A stretch of DNA of 64,000 nucleotides, taken from contig NZ_JAINZZ010000013.1 in assembly GCF_019890725.1 (NCBI RefSeq), forward strand, positions 62,001 through 126,000, in the 5' to 3' direction. Positions 15,959-24,463 of the stretch are shown piece after piece. This DNA is from Actinacidiphila acidipaludis. Lineage in GTDB: Bacteria > Actinomycetota > Actinomycetes > Streptomycetales > Streptomycetaceae. Both the position numbers and the translations under genes were made by a program. The notes under the pieces were generated by a model. That model was given only the letters and a program-made list of their open reading frames with translations, had not been told where the DNA came from and did no database searches. Numbering within the stretch: the stretch's first letter is position 1; each line of letters starts with the position of its first letter.

Positions 15959-18397
15959 CTAGACCGGGCCGGCGATGGCGGTGATGGGCTTGGCCAGAGG
16001 CACGCCGGAGCCGTCGCGGCGGGGGTCCTTCGGGGGCAGTTCGGCGGGCGCGCCGGTGGCGGTGGCCGCCCGGGCCGGGGCGGCGCCCGCCCACGCCTTC
16101 AGCAGGCCGTCTTCGCCGCGCAGGAACCGCTGGCAGCGCACGCCGCCGGTGGCCCGTCCCTTGCGGGGGTACTGCTCGAACGGGGTGAGCTTCGCGGTGC
16201 CCTCACCGGAGCCGTCCAGCGTGCCCTCGGTGCGGGCCACCGTGAACACCACCGCGTCCACCGCCGGGTCGACCGCGGTGAAGGAGATCACCTTGGCGCC
16301 CTCGCTCAGCTTGATGCCCGCCATGCCGCCCGCCGGCCGGCCCTGCGGCCGCACCTGGGACGCCTGGTAGCGCAGCAGCTGCGCGTCGTCGGTGATGAAG
16401 ACCAGGTCCTCCTCGCCGGTGCGCAGCTCGACCGCGCCGACCACCGCGTCGCCCTCCTTGAGGCCGATCACCTCGAGGTCGTCCTTGTTGGCCGGGTAGT
16501 CCGGCACCACGCGCTTGACCACGCCCTGCTCGGTGCCGAGCGCCAGTCCCGGCGAGGACTCGTCGAGGGTGGTCAGGCACAGCGCCCGCTCGCCGTCGTG
16601 CAGCGACAGGAACTCCGCCAGCGGGGCGCCGCCGGCCAGCGTCGGCGGACCCGCGGTCTCGGGCAGGATCGGCAGGTCGATCACGGTGAGCCGCAGCAGC
16701 CGGCCCTCGGAGGTGACCACGCCGACGTCGGCGCGGGCGGTGGTCGGCACCGCGGACACGATCACGTCGTGCTTGGCCCGCTTGCCGTCGGCCGGCTCGT
16801 CGCCGGTGGCGGTGCGGGCGAGCAGGCCGGTGGAGGAGAGCAGCACGCGGCACGGGTCGTCGGCGACCTCCAGCGGCACCACGGCGGCCGGCGTCCCCGC
16901 CGACTCCAGCAGGACCGTGCGCCGCTCGGTGCCGTACTTCTTGGCCACGGCGGCCAGTTCGGCCGACACCAGCTTGCGCAGCTCGGCGTCGGACTCCAGG
17001 ATCCGGGTCAGCTCCTCGATCTCGGCGTTCAGCCGGTCCCGCTCGGACTCCAGCTCGATGCGGTCGAAGCGGGTGAGGCGGCGCAGCGGCGTGTCGAGGA
17101 TGTACTGCGTCTGCACGTCCGACAGGCCGAAGCGCTCCATCAGCCGCTCCTTGGCCTGCGCGGCGTTCTCGCTGGCGCGGATGATCGCGATGACCTCGTC
17201 GATGTCGACCAGCGCCACCAGCAGGCCGTCGACCAGGTGCAGGCGGTCGCGGCGCTTGGTGCGGCGGAACTCGCTGCGCCGGCGCACCACGGTGAAGCGG
17301 TGGTCGACGTAGACCTCCAGCAGCTCCTTGAGGCCGAGGGTCAGCGGCTGGCCGTCCACCAGGGCCACGTTGTTGATGCCGAAGGAGTCCTCCATCGGCG
17401 TCAGGCGGTAGAGCTGCTCCAGCACGGCCTCGGGATTGAAGCCGTTCTTGATCTCGATGACCAGGCGCAGGCCGTGGGCGCGGTCGGTCAGGTCCTTGAC
17501 GTCGGCGATGCCCTGGAGCTTCTTCGCCCCGACCATGTCCTTGATCTTGGCGATCACCTTCTCGGGGCCGACGTTGAACGGCAGTTCGGTGACGACCAGG
17601 CCCTTGCGGCGGGCGGTGACGTCCTCGACCGAGACGGTGGCGCGGATCTTGAAGGTGCCGCGGCCGGACTCGTAGGCGTCCCTGATGCCCGACAGGCCGA
17701 TGATCCGGCCGCCGGTGGGCAGGTCCGGGCCCGGCACGTGACGCATCAGCGCGTCGAGGTCGGCGTTGGGGTGGCGGATGAGGTGGCGGGCGGCGGCGAT
17801 GACCTCGCCGAGGTTGTGCGGCGGCATGTTGGTGGCCATGCCGACGGCGATCCCGGAGGCGCCGTTGACCAGCAGGTTCGGGTAGGCCGCCGGCAGGACG
17901 GACGGCTCGCGTTCCTGGCCGTCGTAGTTGGGCGCGAAGTCGACCGTGTCCTCGTCGATCGACTCGACCATCAGCTGCGCCGGGCCGGACATCCGGGCCT
18001 CGGTGTACCGCATGGCGGCGGGCATGTCGTCGAGCGAACCGAAGTTGCCGTGGCCGTCGACGAGCGGCAGGCGCTGGGAGAACGGCTGCGCCATCCGCAC
18101 CATCGCGTCGTAGATCGACGAGTCGCCGTGCGGGTGCAGCTTGCCCATCACCTCGCCCACGACACGGGCGCACTTGACGAAGCCGCGCTCGGGGCGCAGG
18201 CCCATCTCGTTCATCTGGTACACGATGCGGCGGTGCACCGGCTTCATGCCGTCGCGGGCGTCCGGCAGGGCGCGCGAGTAGATCACCGAGTAGGCGTACT
18301 CGAGGTACGAGCCCTGCATCTCGTCGACGACGTCGACGTCGAGGATGCGCTCCTCGAAGTCGTCGGGAGGCGGGGTCTTCGTCGTGCGGCGGGCCAT
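15959..18397 (-). CDS. parC: DNA topoisomerase IV subunit A (GyrA/ParC family)
   Basis: The 812-residue type IIA topoisomerase breakage-reunion subunit cuts and religates DNA for chromosome decatenation. Visible elements are the N-terminal [12 protein letters not shown] block, the quinolone-region helix [15 protein letters not shown] (residues 88-102), catalytic Tyr131 in MRYTEARM, the tower/coiled-coil region and six beta-pinwheel blades in the C-terminal third. The canonical GyrA box (QRRGGKG) is not visible in the C-terminal domain, which supports ParC rather than GyrA. The start at 18397 follows GAAGGAG. No parE lies nearby. It is divergent from the M16 peptidase operon. Confidence 0.92.
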   Translation of the reverse strand: MARRTTKTPPPDDFEERILDVDVVDEMQGSYLEYAYSVIYSRALPDARDGMKPVHRRIVYQMNEMGLRPERGFVKCARVVGEVMGKLHPHGDSSIYDAMVRMAQPFSQRLPLVDGHGNFGSLDDMPAAMRYTEARMSGPAQLMVESIDEDTVDFAPNYDGQEREPSVLPAAYPNLLVNGASGIAVGMATNMPPHNLGEVIAAARHLIRHPNADLDALMRHVPGPDLPTGGRIIGLSGIRDAYESGRGTFKIRATVSVEDVTARRKGLVVTELPFNVGPEKVIAKIKDMVGAKKLQGIADVKDLTDRAHGLRLVIEIKNGFNPEAVLEQLYRLTPMEDSFGINNVALVDGQPLTLGLKELLEVYVDHRFTVVRRRSEFRRTKRRDRLHLVDGLLVALVDIDEVIAIIRASENAAQAKERLMERFGLSDVQTQYILDTPLRRLTRFDRIELESERDRLNAEIEELTRILESDAELRKLVSAELAAVAKKYGTERRTVLLESAGTPAAVVPLEVADDPCRVLLSSTGLLARTATGDEPADGKRAKHDVIVSAVPTTARADVGVVTSEGRLLRLTVIDLPILPETAGPPTLAGGAPLAEFLSLHDGERALCLTTLDESSPGLALGTEQGVVKRVVPDYPANKDDLEVIGLKEGDAVVGAVELRTGEEDLVFITDDAQLLRYQASQVRPQGRPAGGMAGIKLSEGAKVISFTAVDPAVDAVVFTVARTEGTLDGSGEGTAKLTPFEQYPRKGRATGGVRCQRFLRGEDGLLKAWAGAAPARAATATGAPAELPPKDPRRDGSGVPLAKPITAIAGPV

Positions 18398-18601
18398 CTC
18401 GGCGGCGCTCCTTCTTCCGATTGCCTTCCGGAACGGGTGTCCGGATCCTTCGGGGTGGACCGGTGGGCTGACGCGGACCATTGTGGACCGCACTACCGAC
18501 AGCGCGTACGACGGCCCGTCCCGATCGAGGCCGTGCCGCCGTCCGCAGACCTCCAGGGTCTGTCGTGTGCGGGAACTTCGCGGATCCGCGGCACGCTTGC
18601 C

Positions 18602-18607
18602 TAGAGT
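18602..18607 (+). promoter_or_regulatory. -10 box TAGAGT for the M16 peptidase genes
   Basis: TAGAGT lies 50 bp upstream of the ATG at 18658 in the parC-peptidase divergent gap. A TTCGCG about 19 nt upstream is a weak -35. Confidence 0.45.
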
Positions 18608-18657
18608 GGCAGCACTCTACGCAGTCACGCAGCAGCGACCGGAAGGACAGCTTGCCC

Positions 18658-20073
18658 ATGGGTCACACGGCCTCCCCGGAGGCACACTCCAGCGGCCTGA
18701 CAGCCACCGAGCACCGCCTGGCGAACGGCATGCGGGTGGTGCTCTCCGAGGACCACCTCACCCCGGTCGCGGCCGTGTGCCTCTGGTACGACGTCGGTTC
18801 ACGCCACGAGGTCAAGGGTCGCACCGGCCTGGCCCACCTCTTCGAGCACCTGATGTTCCAGGGCTCGGCGAGTGTGCGGGGCAACGGTCACTTCGAACTG
18901 GTCCAGGGCGCCGGCGGGTCGCTCAACGGCACCACGAGCTTCGAACGCACCAACTACTTCGAGACGATGCCGGCCCACCAGGTCGAACTGGCCCTGTGGC
19001 TGGAGGCCGACCGGATGGGCAGCCTGCTCACCGCGCTGGACCAGCAGAGCCTGGACAACCAGCGGGACGTGGTCAAGAACGAGCGCCGCCAGCGGTACGA
19101 CAACGTGCCCTACGGCACCGCGTTCGAGCGCCTGACGGCCCTGGCCTACCCCGAGCCGCACCCGTACCACCACACGCCGATCGGCTCGATGGCCGACCTG
19201 GACGCGGCCTCGCTGGAGGACGCGCAGGCGTTCTTCCGCACGTACTACGCGCCCGGCAACGCGGTGCTGGCGGTCGTCGGCGACATCGACTCCGCGCAGA
19301 CGCTGGCCTGGGTCGAGAAGTACTTCGGATCCATCCCCGCGCACGACGCCAAGCCGCAGCCGCGGGACGGCTCGCTGCCCGACGTGATGGGCGGGCAGCT
19401 GCGCGAGGTCGTCGAGGAGGACGTCCCCTCGCGCGCCCTCATGGCGGCCTACCGGCTGCCCGAGGACGGCACGCGTGCGGGTGACGCCGCGGACCTGGCC
19501 TTGACGGTGCTGGGCGGCGGCGAGTCCTCCCGGCTGCACAACCGCCTGGTGCGGCGCGACCGTACCGCGGTGACCGCCGGCTTCGGGCTGCTCCGGCTGG
19601 CCGGCGCGCCGTCGCTGGGCTGGCTGGACGTCAAGGCGTCCAGCGGGGTCGAACTGCCGGTCATCGAGGCCGCGGTCGACGAGGAGCTCGCCCGCTTCGC
19701 CGAGGAGGGCCCGACCGCCGAGGAGATGGAGCGGGCGCAGGCGCAGCTCGAACGCGAGTGGCTGGACCGGCTGGCGACGGTCGGCGGCCGCGCCGACGAA
19801 CTGTGCCGGTTCGCCGTGCTGTTCGGCGACCCGCAGCTCGCGCTGACCGCGGTCGACCGGGTGCTGTCCGTCACCCCGGACGAGGTCAAGGCGGTCGCCG
19901 CCGCCCGGCTGCGCCCCGACAACCGGGCCGTCCTGGTCTACGAGCCGACCGGCGGCTCCGCCGAGGCCGAGGAGCAGGACACCGACGAGCCGGACATCGA
20001 CGAGCAGGCCGTCGTCGAGGCCGGCGACATGACGCAGGGCGGCGCCGGCGAGAACGAGGAGGGTCAGCTGTGA
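18658..20073 (+). CDS. M16 family zinc metallopeptidase (catalytic subunit)
   Basis: The 471-residue pitrilysin-family (processing-peptidase-like) protein has the inverted zinc motif HLFEH (His60, Glu63, His64) and a downstream acidic ligand region (QRDVVKNERRQR). The N- and C-terminal M16 half-domains are present. No signal peptide is visible, so it is probably cytoplasmic or secreted by a non-classical route. The acidic tail ends EENEEGQL-like. It is coupled through a 31-codon ORF to the second M16 gene, and the pair probably forms an active/inactive heterodimer. RBS: GGAAGGACA. Confidence 0.94.
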   Translation: MGHTASPEAHSSGLTATEHRLANGMRVVLSEDHLTPVAAVCLWYDVGSRHEVKGRTGLAHLFEHLMFQGSASVRGNGHFELVQGAGGSLNGTTSFERTNYFETMPAHQVELALWLEADRMGSLLTALDQQSLDNQRDVVKNERRQRYDNVPYGTAFERLTALAYPEPHPYHHTPIGSMADLDAASLEDAQAFFRTYYAPGNAVLAVVGDIDSAQTLAWVEKYFGSIPAHDAKPQPRDGSLPDVMGGQLREVVEEDVPSRALMAAYRLPEDGTRAGDAADLALTVLGGGESSRLHNRLVRRDRTAVTAGFGLLRLAGAPSLGWLDVKASSGVELPVIEAAVDEELARFAEEGPTAEEMERAQAQLEREWLDRLATVGGRADELCRFAVLFGDPQLALTAVDRVLSVTPDEVKAVAAARLRPDNRAVLVYEPTGGSAEAEEQDTDEPDIDEQAVVEAGDMTQGGAGENEEGQL

Positions 20074-20165
20074 GCGACGCACGCGAGGCCACCGGCGCGC
20101 GCATGGCGGCGTGCCCCGCAGGCTCATGCCGAGCGGGCGGAGAAGCGAACGAGGAGACGCTGTGA
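20070..20165 (+). CDS. 31-codon ORF linking the two M16 genes
   Basis: The GTG at 20070 overlaps the stop of the first peptidase, and the TGA at 20163-20165 overlaps the GTG of the second. The predicted peptide (VSDAREATGARMAACPAG..) resembles nothing I know. The segment looks like a roughly 92-bp insertion bounded by near-duplicate GCTGTGAGCGA and GCTGTGAGTGA and containing a hairpin (20107-20113 with 20125-20131). It may serve only to carry ribosomes between the peptidase genes. Confidence 0.35.
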   Translation: MSDAREATGARMAACPAGSCRAGGEANEETL

Positions 20166-21544
20166 GTGAGGCTTCCGTCATGACGTTCCACCCGCAGCCG
20201 CAGGCCGGTGAGCCGCGGCCGTGGGCGTTCCCCGCACCGGAGCGCGGCACCCTGGGCAACGGGATCACGCTGCTCACCAGCCACCGTCCCGGCCAGCAGG
20301 TGATCGCGGTCGAGGTGCTGCTCGACGCGCCGCTGGACGCCGAGCCCGCCGGTCTCGACGGCGTCGGCACCATCATGGCCCGGGCGCTGTCCGAGGGCAC
20401 CGACCAGCACACCGCCGAGGAGTTCGCGGCCGAGCTGGAGCGCTGCGGCGCCACGCTGGACGCCCACGCCGACCACCCCGGGGTGCGGGTCTCCCTGGAG
20501 GTGCCGGCCCGCCGGTTCGACCGCGCGCTGGAACTGCTGGCCGAGGCGCTGCGCAGCCCCGCGTTCCCCGAGGACGAGGTCAAGCGCCTGGTCGCCAACC
20601 GGCTCGACGAGATCCCGCACGAGCTGGCCAACCCCGCTCGGCGCGCGGCCATGGCGCTGTCCAAGGAGCTGTTCCCGGCCGAGCTGCGCTGCTCGCGGCC
20701 GCGGCAGGGTACCGAGGAGACCGTCCGGGCGATCGACGCCAAGGCGGTGCGCGCGTTCTACGACACCCATGTGCGGCCGTCCACGGCCACCGCGGTCGTC
20801 GTCGGCGACCTCACCGGGATCGACGCGGCGGCGCTGCTGGACGAGACGCTCGGCCAGTGGACCGGCGGCGCCGGTCAGGCCCGCCCGCGCCCGGTGATCA
20901 CCGCCGACGACACCGCCCGCGTGGTGATCGTCGACCGGCCGGGCTCGGTGCAGACCCAGATGCTCATCGGCCGGACCGGTCCCGACCGGCAGGACCAGGT
21001 GTGGGCCGCGCAGGTCCTCGGCACATACTGCCTGGGCGGCACCCTGACGTCCCGCCTGGACCGCGTGCTGCGTGAGGAGAAGGGCTACACCTACGGCGTG
21101 CGCGCCTTCGCGCAGGTGCTGCTGTCGTCCGCCGACGGCACCGGCGCCGCGCTGCTGGCCATCAGCGGCTCGGTGGCCACCGAGGTGACGGGTCCCGCGC
21201 TCGCCGACACCTGGCAGGTCATCCGCACGCTCGCCGAGGGCGGCCTCACCGACGACGAACGCGACGTCGCCGTGCAGAACCTGGTGGGCGTGGCGCCGCT
21301 GCGCTACGAGACGGCGGCCGCGGTCGCCGGCACGCTGGCCGACCAGGTCGAGCAGCAGCTGCCGGACGACTTCCAGGCGCGCCTGTACGCACGGCTGGCC
21401 GCGACCGGCACCGTCGAGGCGACCGCCGCCGTGGTCAACGCCTTCCCGCTGGACCGGATGGTGGTGGTCCTGGTCGGTGACGCCGCGCAGATCGCCGAGC
21501 CGGTCCGCGAGCTGGGCATCGGCCCGGTGACCGTCGTGTCCTGA
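20162..21544 (+). CDS. M16 family peptidase homologue lacking the HXXEH zinc motif
   Basis: The 460-residue protein has the same two-half M16 fold as its neighbour, but the position of the zinc motif reads GTIMARALSEGT, so it cannot bind zinc canonically. Catalytic/non-catalytic M16 pairs are known to work as heterodimers, and that is the likely role here. The C-terminal half keeps the Arg/Tyr-rich substrate-contact region (EEKGYTYGVRAF). I chose the GTG at 20162, which has AGGAG 6 nt upstream; an in-frame ATG at 20180 is the alternative. Confidence 0.9.
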   Translation: MSEASVMTFHPQPQAGEPRPWAFPAPERGTLGNGITLLTSHRPGQQVIAVEVLLDAPLDAEPAGLDGVGTIMARALSEGTDQHTAEEFAAELERCGATLDAHADHPGVRVSLEVPARRFDRALELLAEALRSPAFPEDEVKRLVANRLDEIPHELANPARRAAMALSKELFPAELRCSRPRQGTEETVRAIDAKAVRAFYDTHVRPSTATAVVVGDLTGIDAAALLDETLGQWTGGAGQARPRPVITADDTARVVIVDRPGSVQTQMLIGRTGPDRQDQVWAAQVLGTYCLGGTLTSRLDRVLREEKGYTYGVRAFAQVLLSSADGTGAALLAISGSVATEVTGPALADTWQVIRTLAEGGLTDDERDVAVQNLVGVAPLRYETAAAVAGTLADQVEQQLPDDFQARLYARLAATGTVEATAAVVNAFPLDRMVVVLVGDAAQIAEPVRELGIGPVTVVS

Positions 21545-21593
21545 CACCGACGCCTTCGCCGGCGCCTGCGGGCGCCGTGCGACCGTGTGGGGG

Positions 21594-21628
21594 AGCCCCG
21601 GTGCCGCCTTTCGGGTGGCGCCGGGGCT
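21594..21628. terminator. Terminator after the M16 pair
   Basis: AGCCCCGGTGCC (21594-21605) pairs with GGCGCCGGGGCT (21617-21628) around a short loop, 50 bp after the stop, followed by TCGTCCG. Confidence 0.7.
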
Positions 21629-21731
21629 TCGTCCGTCCGGGCATGAAGTACCCAGGGTTCTATGTCCTGTTGTGACCGTTTTGGTGTGCCGCGAGGCGTG
21701 TGTGGCGTGCGCTACATATCGACTGATCTGC

Positions 21732-21761
21732 TTGGTGTTCTTCCGGCGGCCCGGATAGCGT
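21732..21761 (+). promoter_or_regulatory. Promoter TTGGTG-18-TAGCGT
   Basis: A -35-like TTGGTG (21732-21737) and a -10 TAGCGT (21756-21761) are spaced by 18 bp. Transcription would begin near 21768, leaving a leader of about 240 nt that contains the riboswitch. Confidence 0.5.
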
Positions 21762-21814
21762 CAACGCTCGTCCGTCCCGCAGGGGCGGCGCCGCCCGGCC
21801 GCGTCCGGGCCCAC

Positions 21815-21995
21815 ATCTGCACATCGCCGAGTCCCCGTCCTTGGGGAGCCGGGGACCCCCCTCCTGCCGCCGTGGCGGCCCGAGGTTCTCCCCCGGGGTG
21901 AATCGGGAGCTCTCGCCGCCAGCGGCGCGGGCGCCCGTAGGAGACCTTCCTGCTCCGAACCCGTCAGCTAACCCGGTAGGCGAGAAGGAAGGAAA
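21815..21995 (+). promoter_or_regulatory. ydaO/yuaA-type riboswitch (cyclic di-AMP)
   Basis: The leader of the M23 peptidase gene shows the hallmark ydaO pieces: a GC-rich first stem region with CCGGGGACCCC-type pairing, GGGTGAATCGGGAGC near 21896-21910, and a 3' core of CCGAACCCGTCAGCTAACC, GGTAGGCGAG and GAAGGAAGG (about 21955-21995). In Streptomyces this riboswitch class is known upstream of cell-wall hydrolase genes such as rpfA; binding of c-di-AMP turns expression off. The boundaries are approximate. Confidence 0.82.
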
Positions 21996-22010
21996 GGAGC
22001 GACGCCTCCT

Positions 22011-22922
22011 ATGGCGTTCCGCGTTCGCCCCGCCCTGCGCGGGAAGCACCGGCGTCGGCAGCCCGTGCGCACCGCCGCCACCCTGGCCGGTGTCGCCGTG
22101 ATCGCCGGCGCCGGCGCGTTCGGTGCCAGTGCGATGGCCGGCCCGGACCACCACCACGCGGTCGCCACGGCGGCCGCGAAGAAGAACGTCCTGACCCAGG
22201 CCGCTTCGGTCACCGGCTCGCTGGCCAACAGCTTCTCCGCCCAGGCCGATGTCCAGCGCACCGTGGCCAACACCGCGCACGAGCAGGCGGACCAGGCCCG
22301 CGCGGAGGCCGCCGCCGAGGCCAAGGCGAAGGCAGCCAAGGCCGCCGCCGCCGCGAAGGCGAAGGCCAAGGCCGCCGCCGAGGCCAAGGCGAAGGCCGCC
22401 GCCGGTGCGAAGGCCCAGGCCAGGGCCGCCGCGGCCAAGGCCGCCGCCCAGGCGCAGAGCGCCCGCGCCACCCAGGCGCCCGTGACCGCCGCCCCCCAGG
22501 CCAAGGCCGCCGCGGACACCGGCTGGACCAAGCCGGTCGACGCCGCCATCGGCACGCCGTACCACCAGGCGGGCTCCAACTGGTCCAGCGGCTACCACAC
22601 CGGCGTCGACTTCCTGGTGGACTCCGGCACCCCGGTGCACTCGGTCGCCGCGGGCGTGGTCGTCTCGGCCGGCGCGGACGGCGCCTACGGCAACGACGTG
22701 ATCATCAAGCACGCCGACGGGATGTACACGCTCTACGGCCACCTGACCGAGCCGCTGGTGTCGGCCGGGCAGACGGTGACCGAGGGCCAGGAGATCGGCA
22801 TCTCCGGCGCCACCGGCAACGTCACGGGCCCGCACCTGCACTTCGAGGTGCGCACCACCCCGGACTACGGCTCGGACGTCGACCCGATCGCGTACCTGGC
22901 CAAGCACGGCGTCACGGTCTGA
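22011..22922 (+). CDS. Secreted M23 (LytM) peptidoglycan endopeptidase
   Basis: The 303-residue secreted metalloprotease probably cuts peptidoglycan cross-bridges. A basic N-terminus and hydrophobic segment (22-43) form the signal peptide. An Ala/Lys/Glu-rich coiled coil (about 85-150) is followed by the M23 domain (about 172-300), with zinc ligands His196 and Asp200 (HTGVD) and His275/His277 (GPHLHFE). The low-complexity coiled coil probably spans or binds the wall. Expression should be shut off by c-di-AMP through the upstream riboswitch. RBS: AAGGAG close to the ATG. A strong terminator follows. Confidence 0.94.
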   Translation: MAFRVRPALRGKHRRRQPVRTAATLAGVAVIAGAGAFGASAMAGPDHHHAVATAAAKKNVLTQAASVTGSLANSFSAQADVQRTVANTAHEQADQARAEAAAEAKAKAAKAAAAAKAKAKAAAEAKAKAAAGAKAQARAAAAKAAAQAQSARATQAPVTAAPQAKAAADTGWTKPVDAAIGTPYHQAGSNWSSGYHTGVDFLVDSGTPVHSVAAGVVVSAGADGAYGNDVIIKHADGMYTLYGHLTEPLVSAGQTVTEGQEIGISGATGNVTGPHLHFEVRTTPDYGSDVDPIAYLAKHGVTV

Positions 22923-23008
22923 CGCCCACCACGCGTCCGCCAGGACGCCTCGCCCGGCCGCCGCGCCGGGCACCCCGCACGGCACGTCCGCCCACCGGTC
23001 GCGCCGGG

Positions 23009-23045
23009 CGCGAAGGCCCCGGCTCTGCCAGCCGGGGCCTTCGCG
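23009..23045. terminator. Strong terminator after the M23 gene
   Basis: CGCGAAGGCCCCGGCT (23009-23024) and its perfect complement (23030-23045) form a 16-bp stem with a 5-nt loop. Confidence 0.85.
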
Positions 23046-23182
23046 TGTCCGGACCACCCGTTCCGCCCGCGGCGCGGAAAATCCCGCAATTCACGTCCCG
23101 CTTTCCCGATTCCCGCCACTCTGGAATAGAGTCGCGGCACAATACGGGGGAGGGAACGGAGTTCTGCGATGCGGAATCGGAT

Positions 23183-23857
23183 GTGAACGGGGCGGACGGC
23201 GCGGGACGGCGCGTTTCCGCCCATGTGGTGTGCGCGGCGATCCGTGACGACATCGTCGCCGGCTATTTCCCGCCGGGCGGCCGGCTGACCGAGGAACTGC
23301 TCGCCCGGCGCTACGGGGTCTCGCGGGTCCCGGTGCGCGAGGCGCTGCGCACGCTGGAGTCCGAGGGCTTCGTCCGCACGCGCCGGCACGCCGGGGCGTC
23401 GGTGGCCGAGCCGACCGAGCAGGAGGCCGCGGACCTGCTGGAGATGCGCCGTCTGCTGGAGCCGCTGGGCGCGGCCCGGGCCGCGCAGCGCCGCACCGAG
23501 GCTCATCTGAAGGTGCTGCGCGGGCTGGTCAGACTGGGTCAGGAGCGCGCGGAGCAGGGGCATGCGGCGGATCTGGCGTCACTGAACGGCTGGTTCCACG
23601 AGACGCTCGCCCAGGCCTCGGGCAGCCCGACGCTGGCGGCCCTGATCACCCAGCTCCGGCACAAGATCGCCTGGGTGTACGGCGACGACGGGACCGCGCG
23701 GGCCGGCGCGGCCTGGGGTGAGCACGCCGCCATCGTGGACGCGGTGGCCCGCGGGGACGCCGAGCGGGCCCGCGGGCTGGCGGCGCTCCACGCCGAGCGG
23801 GCGTCCGCCGTGAGAACCCTGAAACATCCCGTCAACGCGGCGCGGCGCCGCGCTTAA
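23183..23857 (+). CDS. GntR-family regulator, FadR subfamily (FCD domain)
   Basis: The 224-residue transcription factor has an N-terminal winged HTH (about 20-80: GRLTEELLARRYGVSRVPVREA) and an all-helical FCD ligand-binding domain (about 90-205), with the metal/effector residues of the family in LNGWFHETL and in WGEHAAIVDAV. I chose the GTG at 23183; the frame stays open to 23045, but the intervening peptide has no family similarity and would start inside the terminator. Its targets are unknown. It is monocistronic between two terminators. Confidence 0.88.
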   Translation: MNGADGAGRRVSAHVVCAAIRDDIVAGYFPPGGRLTEELLARRYGVSRVPVREALRTLESEGFVRTRRHAGASVAEPTEQEAADLLEMRRLLEPLGAARAAQRRTEAHLKVLRGLVRLGQERAEQGHAADLASLNGWFHETLAQASGSPTLAALITQLRHKIAWVYGDDGTARAGAAWGEHAAIVDAVARGDAERARGLAALHAERASAVRTLKHPVNAARRRA

Positions 23858-23933
23858 CACGCCCGTCGTATACAAGAGAGAAGGCGGCGTGAAAAACCCG
23901 CCCTGGAACAGGGCCGCTTTCTCACGGAAAAGC

Positions 23934-23968
23934 GGGGCCGGGTGATCCATGGAGGATCACCCGGCCCC
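23934..23968. terminator. Bidirectional terminator between the GntR gene and ptsH
   Basis: GGGGCCGGGTGATCC (23934-23948) pairs perfectly with GGATCACCCGGCCCC (23954-23968) around a 5-nt loop, between the convergent 3' ends. Confidence 0.85.
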
Positions 23969-24027
23969 GCCGAATTCCGCTGCCCGATTTCGTCACGGGC
24001 GTGCGGGGAATTCCCTTGCCGAAACCG

Positions 24028-24309
24028 TCAGACGGTCTCGGGCAGTTCTTCCAGGCCCTCCGCGACCAGCTTGGCGAGCCGGTCCAGCGCGACCTCGGCG
24101 CCCTCGGCCTCGGAGGCCAGAACGACTTCCTCGCCGCCCTGGGCGCCCAGGCCCAGCACCGCCAGCATGGACGCGGCGTTGACCGGCGTGCCGTCGGCCT
24201 TGGCGATGGTGACGGGGACGCCCGCGGCCGTTGCCGCGCGGACGAAGATGGACGCCGGGCGGGCGTGGAGGCCCTCCGCCCAGCCGACGTTGACGCGGCG
24301 CTCAGCCAT
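24028..24309 (-). CDS. ptsH: Phosphocarrier protein HPr
   Basis: The 93-residue general PTS phosphocarrier passes phosphate from enzyme I to EIIA proteins. His15 in GLHARPAS is the phosphorylation site, and the ATAAGVPVTIAK and NAASMLAVLGLGA segments match the HPr fold. The region of the regulatory serine reads NAASMLA, so Ser48 of the Gram-positive type is only loosely preserved. A DasR operator lies about 34 bp upstream of the ATG, so the gene should be controlled by amino sugars through DasR. A bidirectional terminator lies downstream; no other PTS gene is adjacent. Confidence 0.96.
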   Translation of the reverse strand: MAERRVNVGWAEGLHARPASIFVRAATAAGVPVTIAKADGTPVNAASMLAVLGLGAQGGEEVVLASEAEGAEVALDRLAKLVAEGLEELPETV

Positions 24310-24342
24310 GGTGTTGCCCTTCGATCAGTGACAGTGGTTCGC

Positions 24343-24358
24343 AGTTGTCTAGACCAGT
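24343..24358 (-). promoter_or_regulatory. DasR-responsive element (dre)
   Basis: On the minus strand the site reads ACTGGTCTAGACAACT, 15 of 16 matches to the dre consensus ACTGGTCTAGACCACT. It is located just upstream of ptsH, where DasR control is established in Streptomyces. DasR is a GntR repressor released by glucosamine-6-phosphate. Confidence 0.88.
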
Positions 24359-24450
24359 TAAACACGACCGGGGCAGTACCCGGGACCGGCGGTCGTACTG
24401 CCCCCAGCCTGCCCCCAACGCGTCTGCCGCGCGAGCAGGCCACGCCCGCT

Positions 24451-24456
24451 TACGCT
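24451..24456 (+). promoter_or_regulatory. -10 box TACGCT, probable leaderless start
   Basis: TACGCT lies 7 nt before the ATG at 24464; no Shine-Dalgarno separates them. Confidence 0.45.
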
Positions 24457-24463
24457 GGGGGCC

